From assembly GCA_029378245.1 (NCBI GenBank), contig JARKIF010000007.1:2356001-2420000 (forward strand): a stretch of 64,000 bases of DNA. Reading direction: 5' to 3'. Numbering within the stretch: position 1 is the stretch's first letter; every line of letters starts with the position of its first letter. The DNA comes from Roridomyces roridus (lineage: Eukaryota; Basidiomycota; Agaricomycetes; Agaricales; Mycenaceae). Position numbers and translations under genes: made by a program. Below, piece after piece: positions 32,764-43,400 of the stretch. The notes beneath the pieces are model-generated. The model made no database searches. It was not told the DNA's origin and worked only from the letters and a program-made list of their open reading frames with translations.

Positions 32764-35157
32764 CTACGCGAAACAAAAAATTGAACACATCGTCCTCGGA
32801 AGCGCACCCTGTTCCACAACGAATAACAACCGTTCATCGGTGATACCCTCCAACGTGTATCGTCGGATGTTGAACTCATGCAAGTGCGTGAGTATCATCT
32901 CCTTGACTTTGTCATTCGACACCGTCAACGAGCTGTGGAGTTCGACGAAAAGTGCAGGAGAGGGCCGTAAAGATCCGACGGCGATGCATTGCTTGACTAG
33001 GTCACCACACGTCTCGAGCACCTTTTGTTCAATTGACCTGGGGTTCGAATGGCACGATTTCAAACACCGTTTGGTGAATATATCGCCGAACGCACCCAAC
33101 ATCACACGGTCTCCCTATCTTAGTCTTGATCCAATCATCGTTCCTCCCATGGAACACGTATGAATCATCAGACATCCGCTCGAACAGGTCTTCAGAATGA
33201 AAATTGCCATCGGCGGATAGGAGGTGCGGTTGGGGAAGTTTGAGAGAGTCGGCGAGTAGAATGAACTGGAACAGCTGGGGCGATGGATCATCTGTGTACA
33301 AGACAGGATCGAATCTGCAAGAAATAGTCGACGTCGGGAGAGGTCGAATATAACGACTCGGTTTCCCAGGTACAGTGGTCATGATAATACCTGCAATTAT
33401 TGGGTCAGTACACTACTTGTGATATTGTACCGAAATCAGGGGAACACACCACACTCGGTCATAGCATAGATGTCCTGTGGGATTTGATCTGTAAGTTGAA
33501 GTAACACGCCACAAAAAGCAGTTCAATCAGCTCACCACCAAACCGATGCCATTCTGGAAGCACCAGTCGTCGTCCGTATTCGATATGGCGACGCCGCTAC
33601 AGTCGTGATATGCGTACCGAAAACGCATGCCTACCGAAAATAGCCGTGCCATCTTCCAGGTGCTAACTTTCCGGCCTTGAAAAAAAATCTGCATATTCTC
33701 ATGAATGTTAAAGTGTGCCCGGGAGAATTCCATGACCTTAGATTCCCTAGTTATTGTGCCAGAAAATCATCTTTGTTTACTGATTTGATTGGAGTTCAGT
33801 CTCAAATGATACAAAATGGGTGATGCTACTGGTGCATTTGTCCACCTTTAATGGGGTTTTTTGGACTTGGCAGGGGCCATTGGGACTCAGACTAGTCTCC
33901 ACCACCATTTCCCGTGATATGCATCCCGTGCGGTGGTGGTACACATGCTTGTTTTCGGTACGCGTGCAAAATGGAAATCTGACATCAACATTCGAAAGCA
34001 TCTGCACGTCGACACCGTGGCCAGAAAATTCGAGGTTTCACACACCCCCATTTTTGATGCCGAGGAACACGAATATGGCCGCGCCTCGGCCATCAAATTG
34101 ATCCGTAGCCTGTAATTCACGCAACACGTTGACCGTTTCGTTACGCATATCACGACTGTATATGAAATACTCCTCATTCCCTGCAGCAGTTGCAAGGTTG
34201 CTGGATCTCTCCTCGCAGCCTCAATGTGTACCGAAAGGTAGGTCCCGTAGGTGGCTATGCGATTTAACCCGCAAGTGTTGACTAGCGTGAACAATTCTTG
34301 TTTCGTCGGCGGATGTGTTGCAGGATAAACTATACACGATCCAGTAGACAGACATCCGTTATACTCTATGTGCATGTTGTGAAAAGCGGGGTATTTGGAG
34401 GGTCAAGCAAGGATGGGTACGTACGCCGCATGAACGAGATGGAATTGAGATTTCCGCGTTGGAGGAAGACGTCCTGGGTCTCAAACTTCTTGTCGTGGAG
34501 TAAGGTGTCAAACTCCGCACTGCTTTTCATTCTGATGAACCGTTGGGTAATCGGGACAAGCTTGGGGCACCCAGAAGTCGACCCAGAAGTAAGGTAAATG
34601 AAGCATACGTCCTCTTAGGATGGAAGGGTTTCGATCCGGGGCAAGGACGAGGTATTGCATGAACCATCTGCGGCGCGGGCAATCGGGATTACCGGTAGTC
34701 GGTAGTTTGTGACAGAAGCGGGCGCGGAGGACTCGGAGTCGATTACAATTGCCTTGGCGTCGGCCTTTTGCATGAGTTCGGAGATGATGCCATGCTCCAA
34801 TACAGCCATGGGAATCATCTGAGGCACATAGCCGGCCCGAGATATTGCAATGGTGTAAACCAAGTGGATATATGGGCGTCCATGCATCCTTGTCCACGCC
34901 AGTGAAGTACCCGGGATGAAAACAGAGAAAACTCACAACATGCCGATGACAGAACGAGATGGGATTCCTTTTGATCTGAAATGGGTCAACAGAATGCATG
35001 CCATTCTGTCAACCTCAGCCGCGAATTCGGCGACGGTGACATCGACCCATTCGTGAGCCATTTCTGGGTTCCCCAGCTTGAATAGAGTATTATCGCCTGC
35101 GTTGCGGGCACGGTCCTGTAAAAGCGCAAGGTGATTGAGCTCGAGAGTGTGGTCCAT
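32764..35157 (-). pseudogene. Decayed adenylate-forming (NRPS-like) enzyme
   Basis: From ATG 35157, exon 1 (35157-34937) and a 48-nt intron lead to exon 2. The frame stops at TAA 34617-34615, immediately before E-D-V-C-F-I-Y-L-T-S-G-S-T-S-G-C-P-K, the A3 phosphate-binding motif of adenylation domains, which stays in the same frame. Later pieces are G-S-C-I-V-Y-P-A-T with G-L-N-R-I-A-T-Y (near 34340-34250), D-L-F-E-R-M with G-R-N-D-D-W-I-K-T (A8 motif, near 33170), and V-L-E-T-C-G-D-L-V to L-P-R-T (33030-32790). The stretch 34130-33400 no longer aligns with the family. Carrier and reductase domains are absent. Intact relatives activate an acid with ATP and reduce it. Exon limits after 34430 are uncertain. 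Confidence 0.68.
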
Positions 35158-35970
35158 GGTAGTAGGTAGGATGGTCAACTGGAGGGCTGCGATGGGTGAT
35201 TTTAAGGCTCGAGCGAGAAGGTACGAAGGGCGGCCTTACACTGGTTTCGATCCGCGGTTCCACGCATATAAATCGGCCTATTAGTATCTCAGATTGAGCA
35301 GCGTCTTGTGGACCGAGGCGAATCCAAATAAGTAAAGAATGCTCTGAATGCTAACCGCTAAGCCCGCTCACCGGCCAAACACCCAACCTTAACTCCTTAT
35401 ATGCTGCTTCTAGGTTGCACTTCCTCGGGGGAGAAAGGTCGGTGTATCTTTGCGGAGCCTTCTCGGAAGGTCTGTAAAATGACTAAGAAGCGTTTCTTCT
35501 AGACTCCGGCTAGGCCCAGCGTTTGACCAGGATTACGACTGCGTACTCACCAGAGTCACCACAATGGTGTCCTTGCGGTAGCAAGGTCCGTAAGTGTTCA
35601 TTCTTATCGATAACTCGACATTCGTGCACACGCTTCAAAGATGTGGATGAAGGCCAGTGGAGGAAACGCGGCAACGAGTCGACCTGCTTAGATTCCCTGA
35701 GAACGGGCGGAGCCACCGAAAGCTCGGAGATACTGAGAGGGTGCCACTGCGTGTGACAGCAAACTGGCGAGAGCGATCTGTCTGGGCAGCGAGGATTCAA
35801 AGACAACGAAGCTCCGTGAAAGGATGCAGGCTTGAACCCCTTGGTCGTCGTCCCTCAGTGGATGAGGGAAGAGGAAAAGCTGTGACTCAGTGTGACAGGT
35901 CGACCGTCGGATGTAAAGCCCGAATTGCAGCCGTCCTCGGCAATACGTTTCGTCCCACGCCCCGACTCTT
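35158..35970. other. Divergent intergenic region
   Basis: Lies between the starts of the decayed adenylating gene and F-box gene F. Open frames are present but show no motif or splice-supported continuity. Confidence 0.4.
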
Positions 35971-36438
35971 ATGCATGCCACGACCCACTCCTGCCCGCGG
36001 TGCGGATACGACCTGGCCCCAAACCCACAGCAACCAGACAGATCTCGTCTGCGCGCACGCCTCTTCGAGCTGGATTCCCTCATCACAGCGCTGCAGGCGG
36101 AACGCGACGCTCTCCAAACGGAATCCGACGCGATCGTCTACCCCGTTCTATCCCTCCCACCCGAAATCACCGCCGATATCTTTGAGCACTGTGTAGTTTC
36201 TCGATCCACACCATCCCCCACTCAGGCACCTCTTTTGTTTATGCAGGTCTGTCGAGAATGGCGCCAGGTAGCACTGGCCAGCCCGCGCCTCTGGCAATCC
36301 CTCACCTTCACCGAGTCGCTACCTCTCACGTTACTGGAGACATGGCTGTCGCGTGCCGGCGATCTTCCCCTGGACTATCGTTTTCACACTCGCGAGCACT
36401 CCACGGCAGTCACTCTACTCGACCCCATGCTTCGGCGG
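35971..36438 (+). pseudogene. F-box gene F, 5' part (split by retrotransposon)
   Basis: 156 codons from ATG 35971: the C-P-R-C-G-Y-D start, coil (F-E-L-D-S-L-I-T-A-L-Q-A-E-R), F-box-like L-P-P-E-I-T-A-D-I-F and C-R-E-W-R-Q-V-A, ending M-L-R-R at 36438. The LTR begins at the next base and supplies a stop (TGA 36439-36441). The frame resumes exactly after the target repeat at 48044, so the uninterrupted gene would be 471 residues with no other lesion. The truncated piece keeps the F-box but loses every leucine-rich segment. Confidence 0.9.
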
Positions 36439-37414
36439 TGAAGAGCGGACGTACCGGGCATGCAGGGAAACTGGTTCAAGGCCCAGGTTTTTGCAAATTC
36501 CAGACATGAGTGCGGAACGAGGGTCGATGGTGAACACGTGATTGCCATCGGTGATGTGATCACGATATGATCAACCATCACACCGTCAGGAGGGGTCGAA
36601 CTCAACTCAAGGAGTTGAACTCGGGCAACGAGGCTCGGGAAATGACACACACCGAGGACGCGTCATAGACTCGGGCAACGAGGATGGACATGTGAGGGGT
36701 AGAGAGCCAATCAGGGCAAGCAAAGGGCGAGAGACCGAGATGCCCGAGATGCCCGAGGCATCGCCGTATCGGCCAGGAGGCGTAGTTGAGCTCGCGGGAT
36801 AGTTCTCGAGAGCGAATTTGGGAACTCACCAGGTCAGGAGGGCTCGGGCAGGGTCAGGTGAAGAGGAATGAGGCTCGGGCTCGGGGTTGTACAAACAGGA
36901 TGCCCGAGGTAAATAGTCGTAGTATAAAAGGGCCGACTACTTTTAGTGGTAGGTAGCAAATCACACGGGTTTAGCTCAGAGCAGATCACACGGGTCGGGC
37001 TCAGGGAACTTAACGGGATACGGGAACTTACGGAACGGAACGGATTAACGGAACGACTACGACAACGGAACGACAACTTCGACTCTAGCACAGCTAGCCC
37101 ACACTCATCCTCACCAGCTTACACTCTCACACGACGAACGGATTGGACTATCTGGATTGAAGGTATACGGAAGATTTGATTTGCTGACTATTTGGATTTA
37201 GGATTCATTCGAGCCCAACGACTGCTTGTACGTACGGTGTCGAGCCCCATCTGAACAGATAAGGTCATATACTTTGACCCGAACCCCGAACAACATCAAC
37301 GAATTAGTACGCACGCGCTTCACTCCTCGACATCACATTCAGCACCCTTCCATCACCTTGGTTTGGGATTTGGTTGGTTTTGATTTAGGTTGTGTTTCGT
37401 ATCTACGCATTTCA
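36439..37414 (+). repeat. 5' LTR (976 bp)
   Basis: Begins TGAAGAGCGG and ends ACGCATTTCA. TATAAAAG at 36923-36930 is the likely promoter for the genomic RNA. Upstream of it the word ACTCGGGCAACGAGG occurs twice and TGCCCGAG several times, possible regulator sites. Downstream of the TATA box there is a run of AACGGAACG words. Confidence 0.95.
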
Positions 37415-37416
37415 TC

Positions 37417-37434
37417 TGGAGCCCACCGCGAGGG
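37417..37434 (+). other. Candidate primer-binding site
   Basis: TGGAGCCCACCGCGAGGG starts two bases after the 5' LTR. TGG complements the CCA end of a tRNA. The primer tRNA is not identified. Confidence 0.6.
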
Positions 37435-37724
37435 GTGGTTCATTCAGATTTCAACTCAACACACATTGATCAAGCATTGACGGGCTAACGCCAACGGAAC
37501 GCGGACGAAACGAGATCAGGGATTTAGTGCGCGCACGAGCAGCGGCATATACGGAACGGAGACAGACAGAGACAGAACTTGCGGAGTTCACATACAACAC
37601 ACACAACACGGATTTTGATTTCGAGGAATCACTTCTTGACCAACAACCACCTTTTTCGGACGACGACTCCGACGAATCAATCAATTTTACATTCAGTTTA
37701 CGACCAGTAACACCAACATTCAGT

Positions 37725-39281
37725 ATGGCGAACCAGGGAGGAAATGCAGCGACTGGGAACGGAGTAGCGAGCTTCCGAGTTCCGCGGTCGTGGGATACGA
37801 ACGTGCCGAGGTTTACGACGGAGGACAAGGATGACTTGAGAGAGTTCATCGAACAGGTGGACGAGATTATAGGATTGGCGCAGATCACGGATGCTGCGGA
37901 GAAGAAGCGTTTATTCACCAGCTATCTACCGCTGAGGAAGCGCGAGGAGTGGAGAGCGATAGCCGAGTATGGGGTCAACAGTTCTTATGCCGAGTTCAAG
38001 ACGGCCATCTTGAAGAGCTACCCTGAGATCGAAGAAGACAAGACGGGCACGCTCGATGAGTTGGAGAGGTTGTGCAGGGAGAATAGGAACATACGGAGGG
38101 TCGATGAAGGGCGGTTGAAACGCTTTGGAATGACGTTTCAACGGCTGGTGAAGAAGCTGATCCAGCCGCCCGCAATTATCTTGAACAAGGAGGCGTGTAG
38201 GAAGTATCTTGAATCTTTGGAACGCGGGTTTGCTGAGCAAATCCGCACAGCTATCAACACACGCAACTTAATCAAGGAGGACTTACTTGCTGCAGGCGTC
38301 GGCGCACAACCAGCGGCAGCAGCAGTAGCCACAGTCGATCGCAAGGAGGACCCAATTCAGCTCGACGAATTGATTACGATGGCGGAACGACTGGCCAACA
38401 AAGGCGCAGCCGATCACACCTGGGACGACGGCGGGGTTGAAATCAAGCGCTCCGACAGGTTCCCGATGGTCAAGACCGAGGCCAGAGACGCTCGAATTGA
38501 CGAGTTAGGTGGTGAGTTATCCGGTCTTCGCGATGCATTCGTTGTTTCGCAGAAGCAGTCCAAGGCAGCTCACGACGAGCTGATGAAGTTGATTCAGACC
38601 ACGAGAGGTGCTGGGTCGACAAGGGATGATGAACAGAGGAACGATGCTGGGACACGGCAGGGATTTCCGAACTCGTACGGCGGCGACCGTCAGTTCAACC
38701 GGGGATTCGGAGCGGGACCTATGCAACGTGGTGGGTGTTATTATTGCGAAGGATCAGACCACTTCTCGAAGGAATGCACCACCAAGGCGGCTCACATTCA
38801 CAAGGGGTGGGTCGTAGTTGAAGACGGGCAGCAGAGGCTTGCCGACGGGAATTATATTCCTAGAGGTAAGGGATCAGCGGCGTCTCGTGTGGAGGAATAT
38901 TGGCAGAGGAAGGGTGCATCCGGGCAGCACTTCGTCGAGTCGTACTACGGCTCTACCCAAGACGACGAGGTTGATCTGCTGCGCGACGAGATCCGTACCT
39001 TGCGGGTCAAGTTAAATCAGGTCGCAACCGGGCAGCCGGTTCCGAACTCGCTGCCAACCGTGAGCCAGATGAACGTCAACTCACAGCCTTATCCAACGCA
39101 GATCAACGCACAACCCTACGCACAGCAAGTCAATTCGACGCCGAACATCAACATGGAGGAGCTGGGACGCACGGTATTCAACATGATGCAGAGAGGCAAT
39201 GCTGCCGGCGAGCAGTTTGTCCAGACTCGCAGCAAGACGAAGGCGGTGTCGTTCAAGGAACCCGGCGAGCAGGATTTTTGA
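37725..39281 (+). CDS. gag: Gag polyprotein of the Ty3-type element
   Basis: ATG 37725 is preferred (518 residues): it is the first ATG of the frame, although the frame is open from 37527 through an acidic stretch. The body is helical and charged, as in Ty3 capsids (R-E-F-I-E-Q-V-D-E-I-I-G-L-A, a retrotransposon-gag-like region). A CCHC zinc knuckle (C-Y-Y-C-E-G-S-D-H-F-S-K-E-C) lies at about residues 338-351 for RNA packaging. The C-terminus is Gln/Asn/Pro-rich. The stop TGA 39279-39281 overlaps the protease frame at a run of five T (gaTTTTTga), where a -1 slip would fuse the two. Confidence 0.92.
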   Translation: MANQGGNAATGNGVASFRVPRSWDTNVPRFTTEDKDDLREFIEQVDEIIGLAQITDAAEKKRLFTSYLPLRKREEWRAIAEYGVNSSYAEFKTAILKSYPEIEEDKTGTLDELERLCRENRNIRRVDEGRLKRFGMTFQRLVKKLIQPPAIILNKEACRKYLESLERGFAEQIRTAINTRNLIKEDLLAAGVGAQPAAAAVATVDRKEDPIQLDELITMAERLANKGAADHTWDDGGVEIKRSDRFPMVKTEARDARIDELGGELSGLRDAFVVSQKQSKAAHDELMKLIQTTRGAGSTRDDEQRNDAGTRQGFPNSYGGDRQFNRGFGAGPMQRGGCYYCEGSDHFSKECTTKAAHIHKGWVVVEDGQQRLADGNYIPRGKGSAASRVEEYWQRKGASGQHFVESYYGSTQDDEVDLLRDEIRTLRVKLNQVATGQPVPNSLPTVSQMNVNSQPYPTQINAQPYAQQVNSTPNINMEELGRTVFNMMQRGNAAGEQFVQTRSKTKAVSFKEPGEQDF

Positions 39282-40444
39282 AGGTCCCAAGGATGGAGGT
39301 AGAGGCAAGGCCTCCGGAGGGAAGACGAGCTGAAATTCATCAAGACACGCCCAATATGAAACAAGACTTACCATATCGTTTCGTGAAGCCAGTAGGATCT
39401 GGGGCTCGAACCTCGCCAGTATCCGAAAGCAGAGCCGAACGACGTTTGATGGAGGATACACGGAAATCATACGAGTTGAGAGCACCAATTCAACGAGAAG
39501 GACTCACGGATGAATTGCTGGGACGGATCAACGACACGGAGGTCACGGTCCGGCTCGGGGATTTATTCGGCATGAGTAAGGATTTGCGAGAAGGAGAACG
39601 GCTTCGACTCACCAGGGTTCGGCAACCAGTAAAGGACGAGACGGATCAAACGGCACCAAGTCGGGATCAGGTTCCCGCACCCAAGGCCGTACTCAAGATT
39701 GATTCGCCGCCGGCTATACAAGTCGAACAAGAAGCAGTGTCGGGGCTCGCTGAGCAAGATAGTCAGTTGATGCTCAATGCTGTGGAAATGGGAGACTTAC
39801 CAGAAGTCGAGGGAGTATTTGTTACAACAGCCGAAGTGGAGAATATACCCGCGGGATCTGTAATTGGACAGGACCCGTACCTCCAGTATTTGGAACGGCT
39901 GAGTGACGAAGAAGAACCTAAACAGATTTATGTTGGACGAAGTTCGGTACCGCTACGGGTCACATACCCGTACATCAACAGTCAGGGTCCAGTGGAGTGT
40001 GTACTCGACTCGGGATCGCAGATCGTGTCCATGTCGCTGGAACATGCACAGGCATGCGGCTTAGTGTGGGACCCGAATATCAACATCTTTATGCAGACGG
40101 CTAATGGTCAGCTCGAGAAATCCATGGGATTGGCACGCAACGTACCTTTCCGATGGGGTGAACTCAAGATTTATCTTCAAGTACACGTTATTCGGAATCC
40201 CGCGTACAAGGTTTTATTGGGACGGCCCTTCGACGTGTTAACTCGCAGTCGAACGGATCATGAGGATGGCAAGCACCTTTTGACGCTCACCGATCCGAAC
40301 ACGGGGAAGGCATTCACTGTGCCAACCTACGATCGTATCAAGGAGCGTGCCAAGGTACCTCAACCAGTGAATCAGCCACGCGACAATGCTGAGAGTCAAG
40401 TTATCGACGCACCCGCGGATTTTCCAAACCCTTCAATGAATTGA
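39278..40444 (+). CDS. pro: Aspartic protease encoded as its own ORF
   Basis: The frame is -1 relative to gag and opens at 39278, with an ATG at 39293. It has 388 residues, much longer than a bare retroviral-type protease. The first about 200 residues are charged and unrecognised. The catalytic D-S-G (V-L-D-S-G-S-Q) sits near residue 244, coded at about 40007, and the second hallmark V-L-L-G-R-P-F about 70 residues later. It matures Gag and Pol. The ORF ends TGA 40442-40444, overlapping the pol ATG as TGATG. Separate protease ORFs are uncommon in Ty3 elements, where the protease is usually fused to pol. Confidence 0.88.
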   Translation: MKVPRMEVEARPPEGRRAEIHQDTPNMKQDLPYRFVKPVGSGARTSPVSESRAERRLMEDTRKSYELRAPIQREGLTDELLGRINDTEVTVRLGDLFGMSKDLREGERLRLTRVRQPVKDETDQTAPSRDQVPAPKAVLKIDSPPAIQVEQEAVSGLAEQDSQLMLNAVEMGDLPEVEGVFVTTAEVENIPAGSVIGQDPYLQYLERLSDEEEPKQIYVGRSSVPLRVTYPYINSQGPVECVLDSGSQIVSMSLEHAQACGLVWDPNINIFMQTANGQLEKSMGLARNVPFRWGELKIYLQVHVIRNPAYKVLLGRPFDVLTRSRTDHEDGKHLLTLTDPNTGKAFTVPTYDRIKERAKVPQPVNQPRDNAESQVIDAPADFPNPSMN

Positions 40445-43400
40445 TGGAGCGTGGTCAAGGAGAAGAGATTGGAGTGTTGATTGGGTTTGACGAACACCAA
40501 AACGCGCGGATTGAACGAATTTATGAGCCTAGAGGAGGGAAGATGAATCAGGAGAGAATCATCGAGGCATATGTGGCTGCCTCGGATGATGTTCCAGAAT
40601 TGCAGGATGACTTGCCGGCATTAACTTTATTCCACTCGTATCGGACTCAAGAGATTCAAGACGTTGATGGCGTTCCATACAAGGTGTTTTCGAACGTCTT
40701 GCAGGAGGCTACAAAACGGCGTCGACGGAAGTATCGCATACGACAGGATCGGCACGACACACGTACCAGTCACTTTGCAGAACCAGATGTGCGCTGCTCG
40801 TGTTGTCAATCAGTCGATTTCATCTCTCAAGATGAGCAGGAGGACCAGACAGCGTTGGTATCGGAGGAGGTAGCCGTGTACGCAGGAAAGAAGTATAAAC
40901 CTGTTGGGTTGAAAGTCAGACCTGTCTACACGGAATTGCCAGACAAGTACCGTATCAAGCGCGAGATTAAGGGAGATCCGTTGGCAGGGATGCCGACGTT
41001 GAGTGAGAAGCCTCAAGACTTTGAGCCGACGGCGCGATACACCCAGGAGCGGAAGGATGAAATGGAAGCGAGGCATTCGGGGTTTCTGCAGCCGGAGGAA
41101 TTGAAGCTGATGCATGAACTCGTTGGAAACCACGAACAGGCGTTTGCGTGGACGGACGACGAGCGAGGCAGCTTCCGACATGATTTCTTCCCGCCTGTGG
41201 AATTTCCATTAGTGGAACACGAAACGTGGGTGGAGCGCAGCATACCGATTCCACGCGGACAATTAAGCGAGTTCTGCAAAATAATCAAGAGACGGTTGGA
41301 CGCAGGCGTGTACGAGCCTTCAAACGCGTCTTACCGGAGCAAATTCTTCGGTGTTTTGAAGAAGGACGGCAAGAGTATTCGACTCGTGCATGCGCTGGAG
41401 CCGCTCAATGCGGTAACGATCGCACATTCGGGTTTGCCGCCTGCAACAGAAGAATTAGCAAACCACTTTGCAGGAAGGGCTTGTGGTGGATGTCTTGACC
41501 TTTTCTCCGGTTACGATCATCGTGACATCGCGGAAGGGTCGAGGGACTTCACAACGTTCCAAACACCATTTGGGGCTCTACGGCTGGTCAAGTTGCCGCA
41601 GGGTTGGACGAATAGTGTACCAATATTCCACGACGATGTAACATACATCCTGCGGGATGAGATACCACATGTTACGATGCCATATATTGACGACGTACCT
41701 ATCCGAGGCCCAGGGTCAAGATATGAGCTTCCAGATGGGACGTGCGAGTCGATTCCGGGCAATCCGGGGATTCGTCGGTTCGTATGGGAGTATTTCCAGG
41801 ACTTGAACCGAATCGTACAGCGCATCAAGTATTGTGGTGGGACGTTCTCAGGCAGCAAGTCAGTACTGTGCGCAGGCGAGTTTCATGTCGTTGGACATGT
41901 ATGCTCGTTCGAGGGTAGAAAACCGGACACGGACAGGATAGGTGTCATTTTGCGATGGGGACCCTTGAAGGACGTGTCAGAAGTGCGACGGTTCCTCGGA
42001 ACAGTCGGCGTACTGCGTATGTTCATCAAAAACTATGCACTACTCACCCGGCCAATCCAGAAATTGACGCGTAAGGACGTGGAATTCGAGTGGGGACCTG
42101 CGCAAGAGTTAGCGATGGAGAAGTTGAAAACAGCATTGGGCGTCGCACCGTGTCTGAAGCCCTTGAACTATGAATGGGATTCAGACATTGTGCTGGCAGT
42201 CGACACGTCATGGATGGCTGTCGGCATTCAAATATATCAAGTTGATCCGCAAGATCCGCGCAGGCGCTACTATGCCAAATTCGCATCAATCACTTTGAAT
42301 CGGCGCGAAGCCGAGTTCTCACAGCCGAAGCGAGAACTCTACGGCTTGAAGCGGGCCTTGGAGGCTATGCAATACTGGTTGTTGGGTTGCCGACGGCTTG
42401 TGGTGGAGATGGACGCGAAATATATTCAAGGCATGCTGAACAACCCGGGCATGGGTCCGAATGCCACGATCAATCGTTGGATTGAGCAAATCCTGATGTT
42501 CAGTTTCAAATTAAAGCATGTAAAAGGAACGACATTCCCACCTGATGGTTTGTCTCGACGGGAATATCAGCCAGGGGATGAAATGTGGCCAGACGACGAG
42601 GACGACGGAGAACTGAATGGACCGCCAGAGTTGCATCCAGACTGGGACTATGATGCCGATCAACCGTTAGAATTTGATGAGTTCAAACACGAGATCGACA
42701 CGCGCGGTGGTTACTTACAGGATATTTCTGGTTGTGCTGTGGATACAGCAGATCTTGAAACCGAGCTCAGTTTGGCACGCGATGAGGCTGGGTCCATTTC
42801 CAAGCACGTTCAAGATGCGTACAAGGCAGAAGGATTGATTGTGCCTACCTATGTTCAATTGGAATCAGCCGAGGAGGGTTTACTTCCGTCTGATGAATTC
42901 CGTCAGGACTTGGAGAACTACGATGAGGAACATCGTAGCGCAGGAGCTCGAGAGCAAGACGAGCGACTTGTGATGGTGGAATCATGGTTGAAAGATCCGA
43001 TGGTACGGCCGGAGGGAATGCAGGACGACGAGCGCTATAAACGGTTCGTCAGATACGCGTCCAAATTCTTCCTGAAGAATGAAAGACTTTACCGGCGCGG
43101 GAACAATTCGATGCATTTATTGGTGGTACACAAGGCGGAGCGAATGTACATGATGCGCGCTGCGCATGACGCGTTGGGACATCGAGGCGCGTTTGCAACA
43201 AAGGCGCTGTTGGAGCAAAGATTTTGGTGGTCTGACATGGAGAGCGACGTTCGTTGGTACGTCAAGACGTGCCATCTGTGTCAAAAACGACAATTAGCTA
43301 TTCTGAAGGCACCTCCAATGGTTTCGAACACGCCAAGTATCTTCCAGAAAATACACACCGACGTAATGCATATGCCCGAGGCGTCCAACGGGTGTACCTA

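Noticed and set aside
36482..37414. Open frames inside the LTRs
   Set aside because: They occur in both LTRs, lack motifs and overlap regulatory sequence; chance frames.
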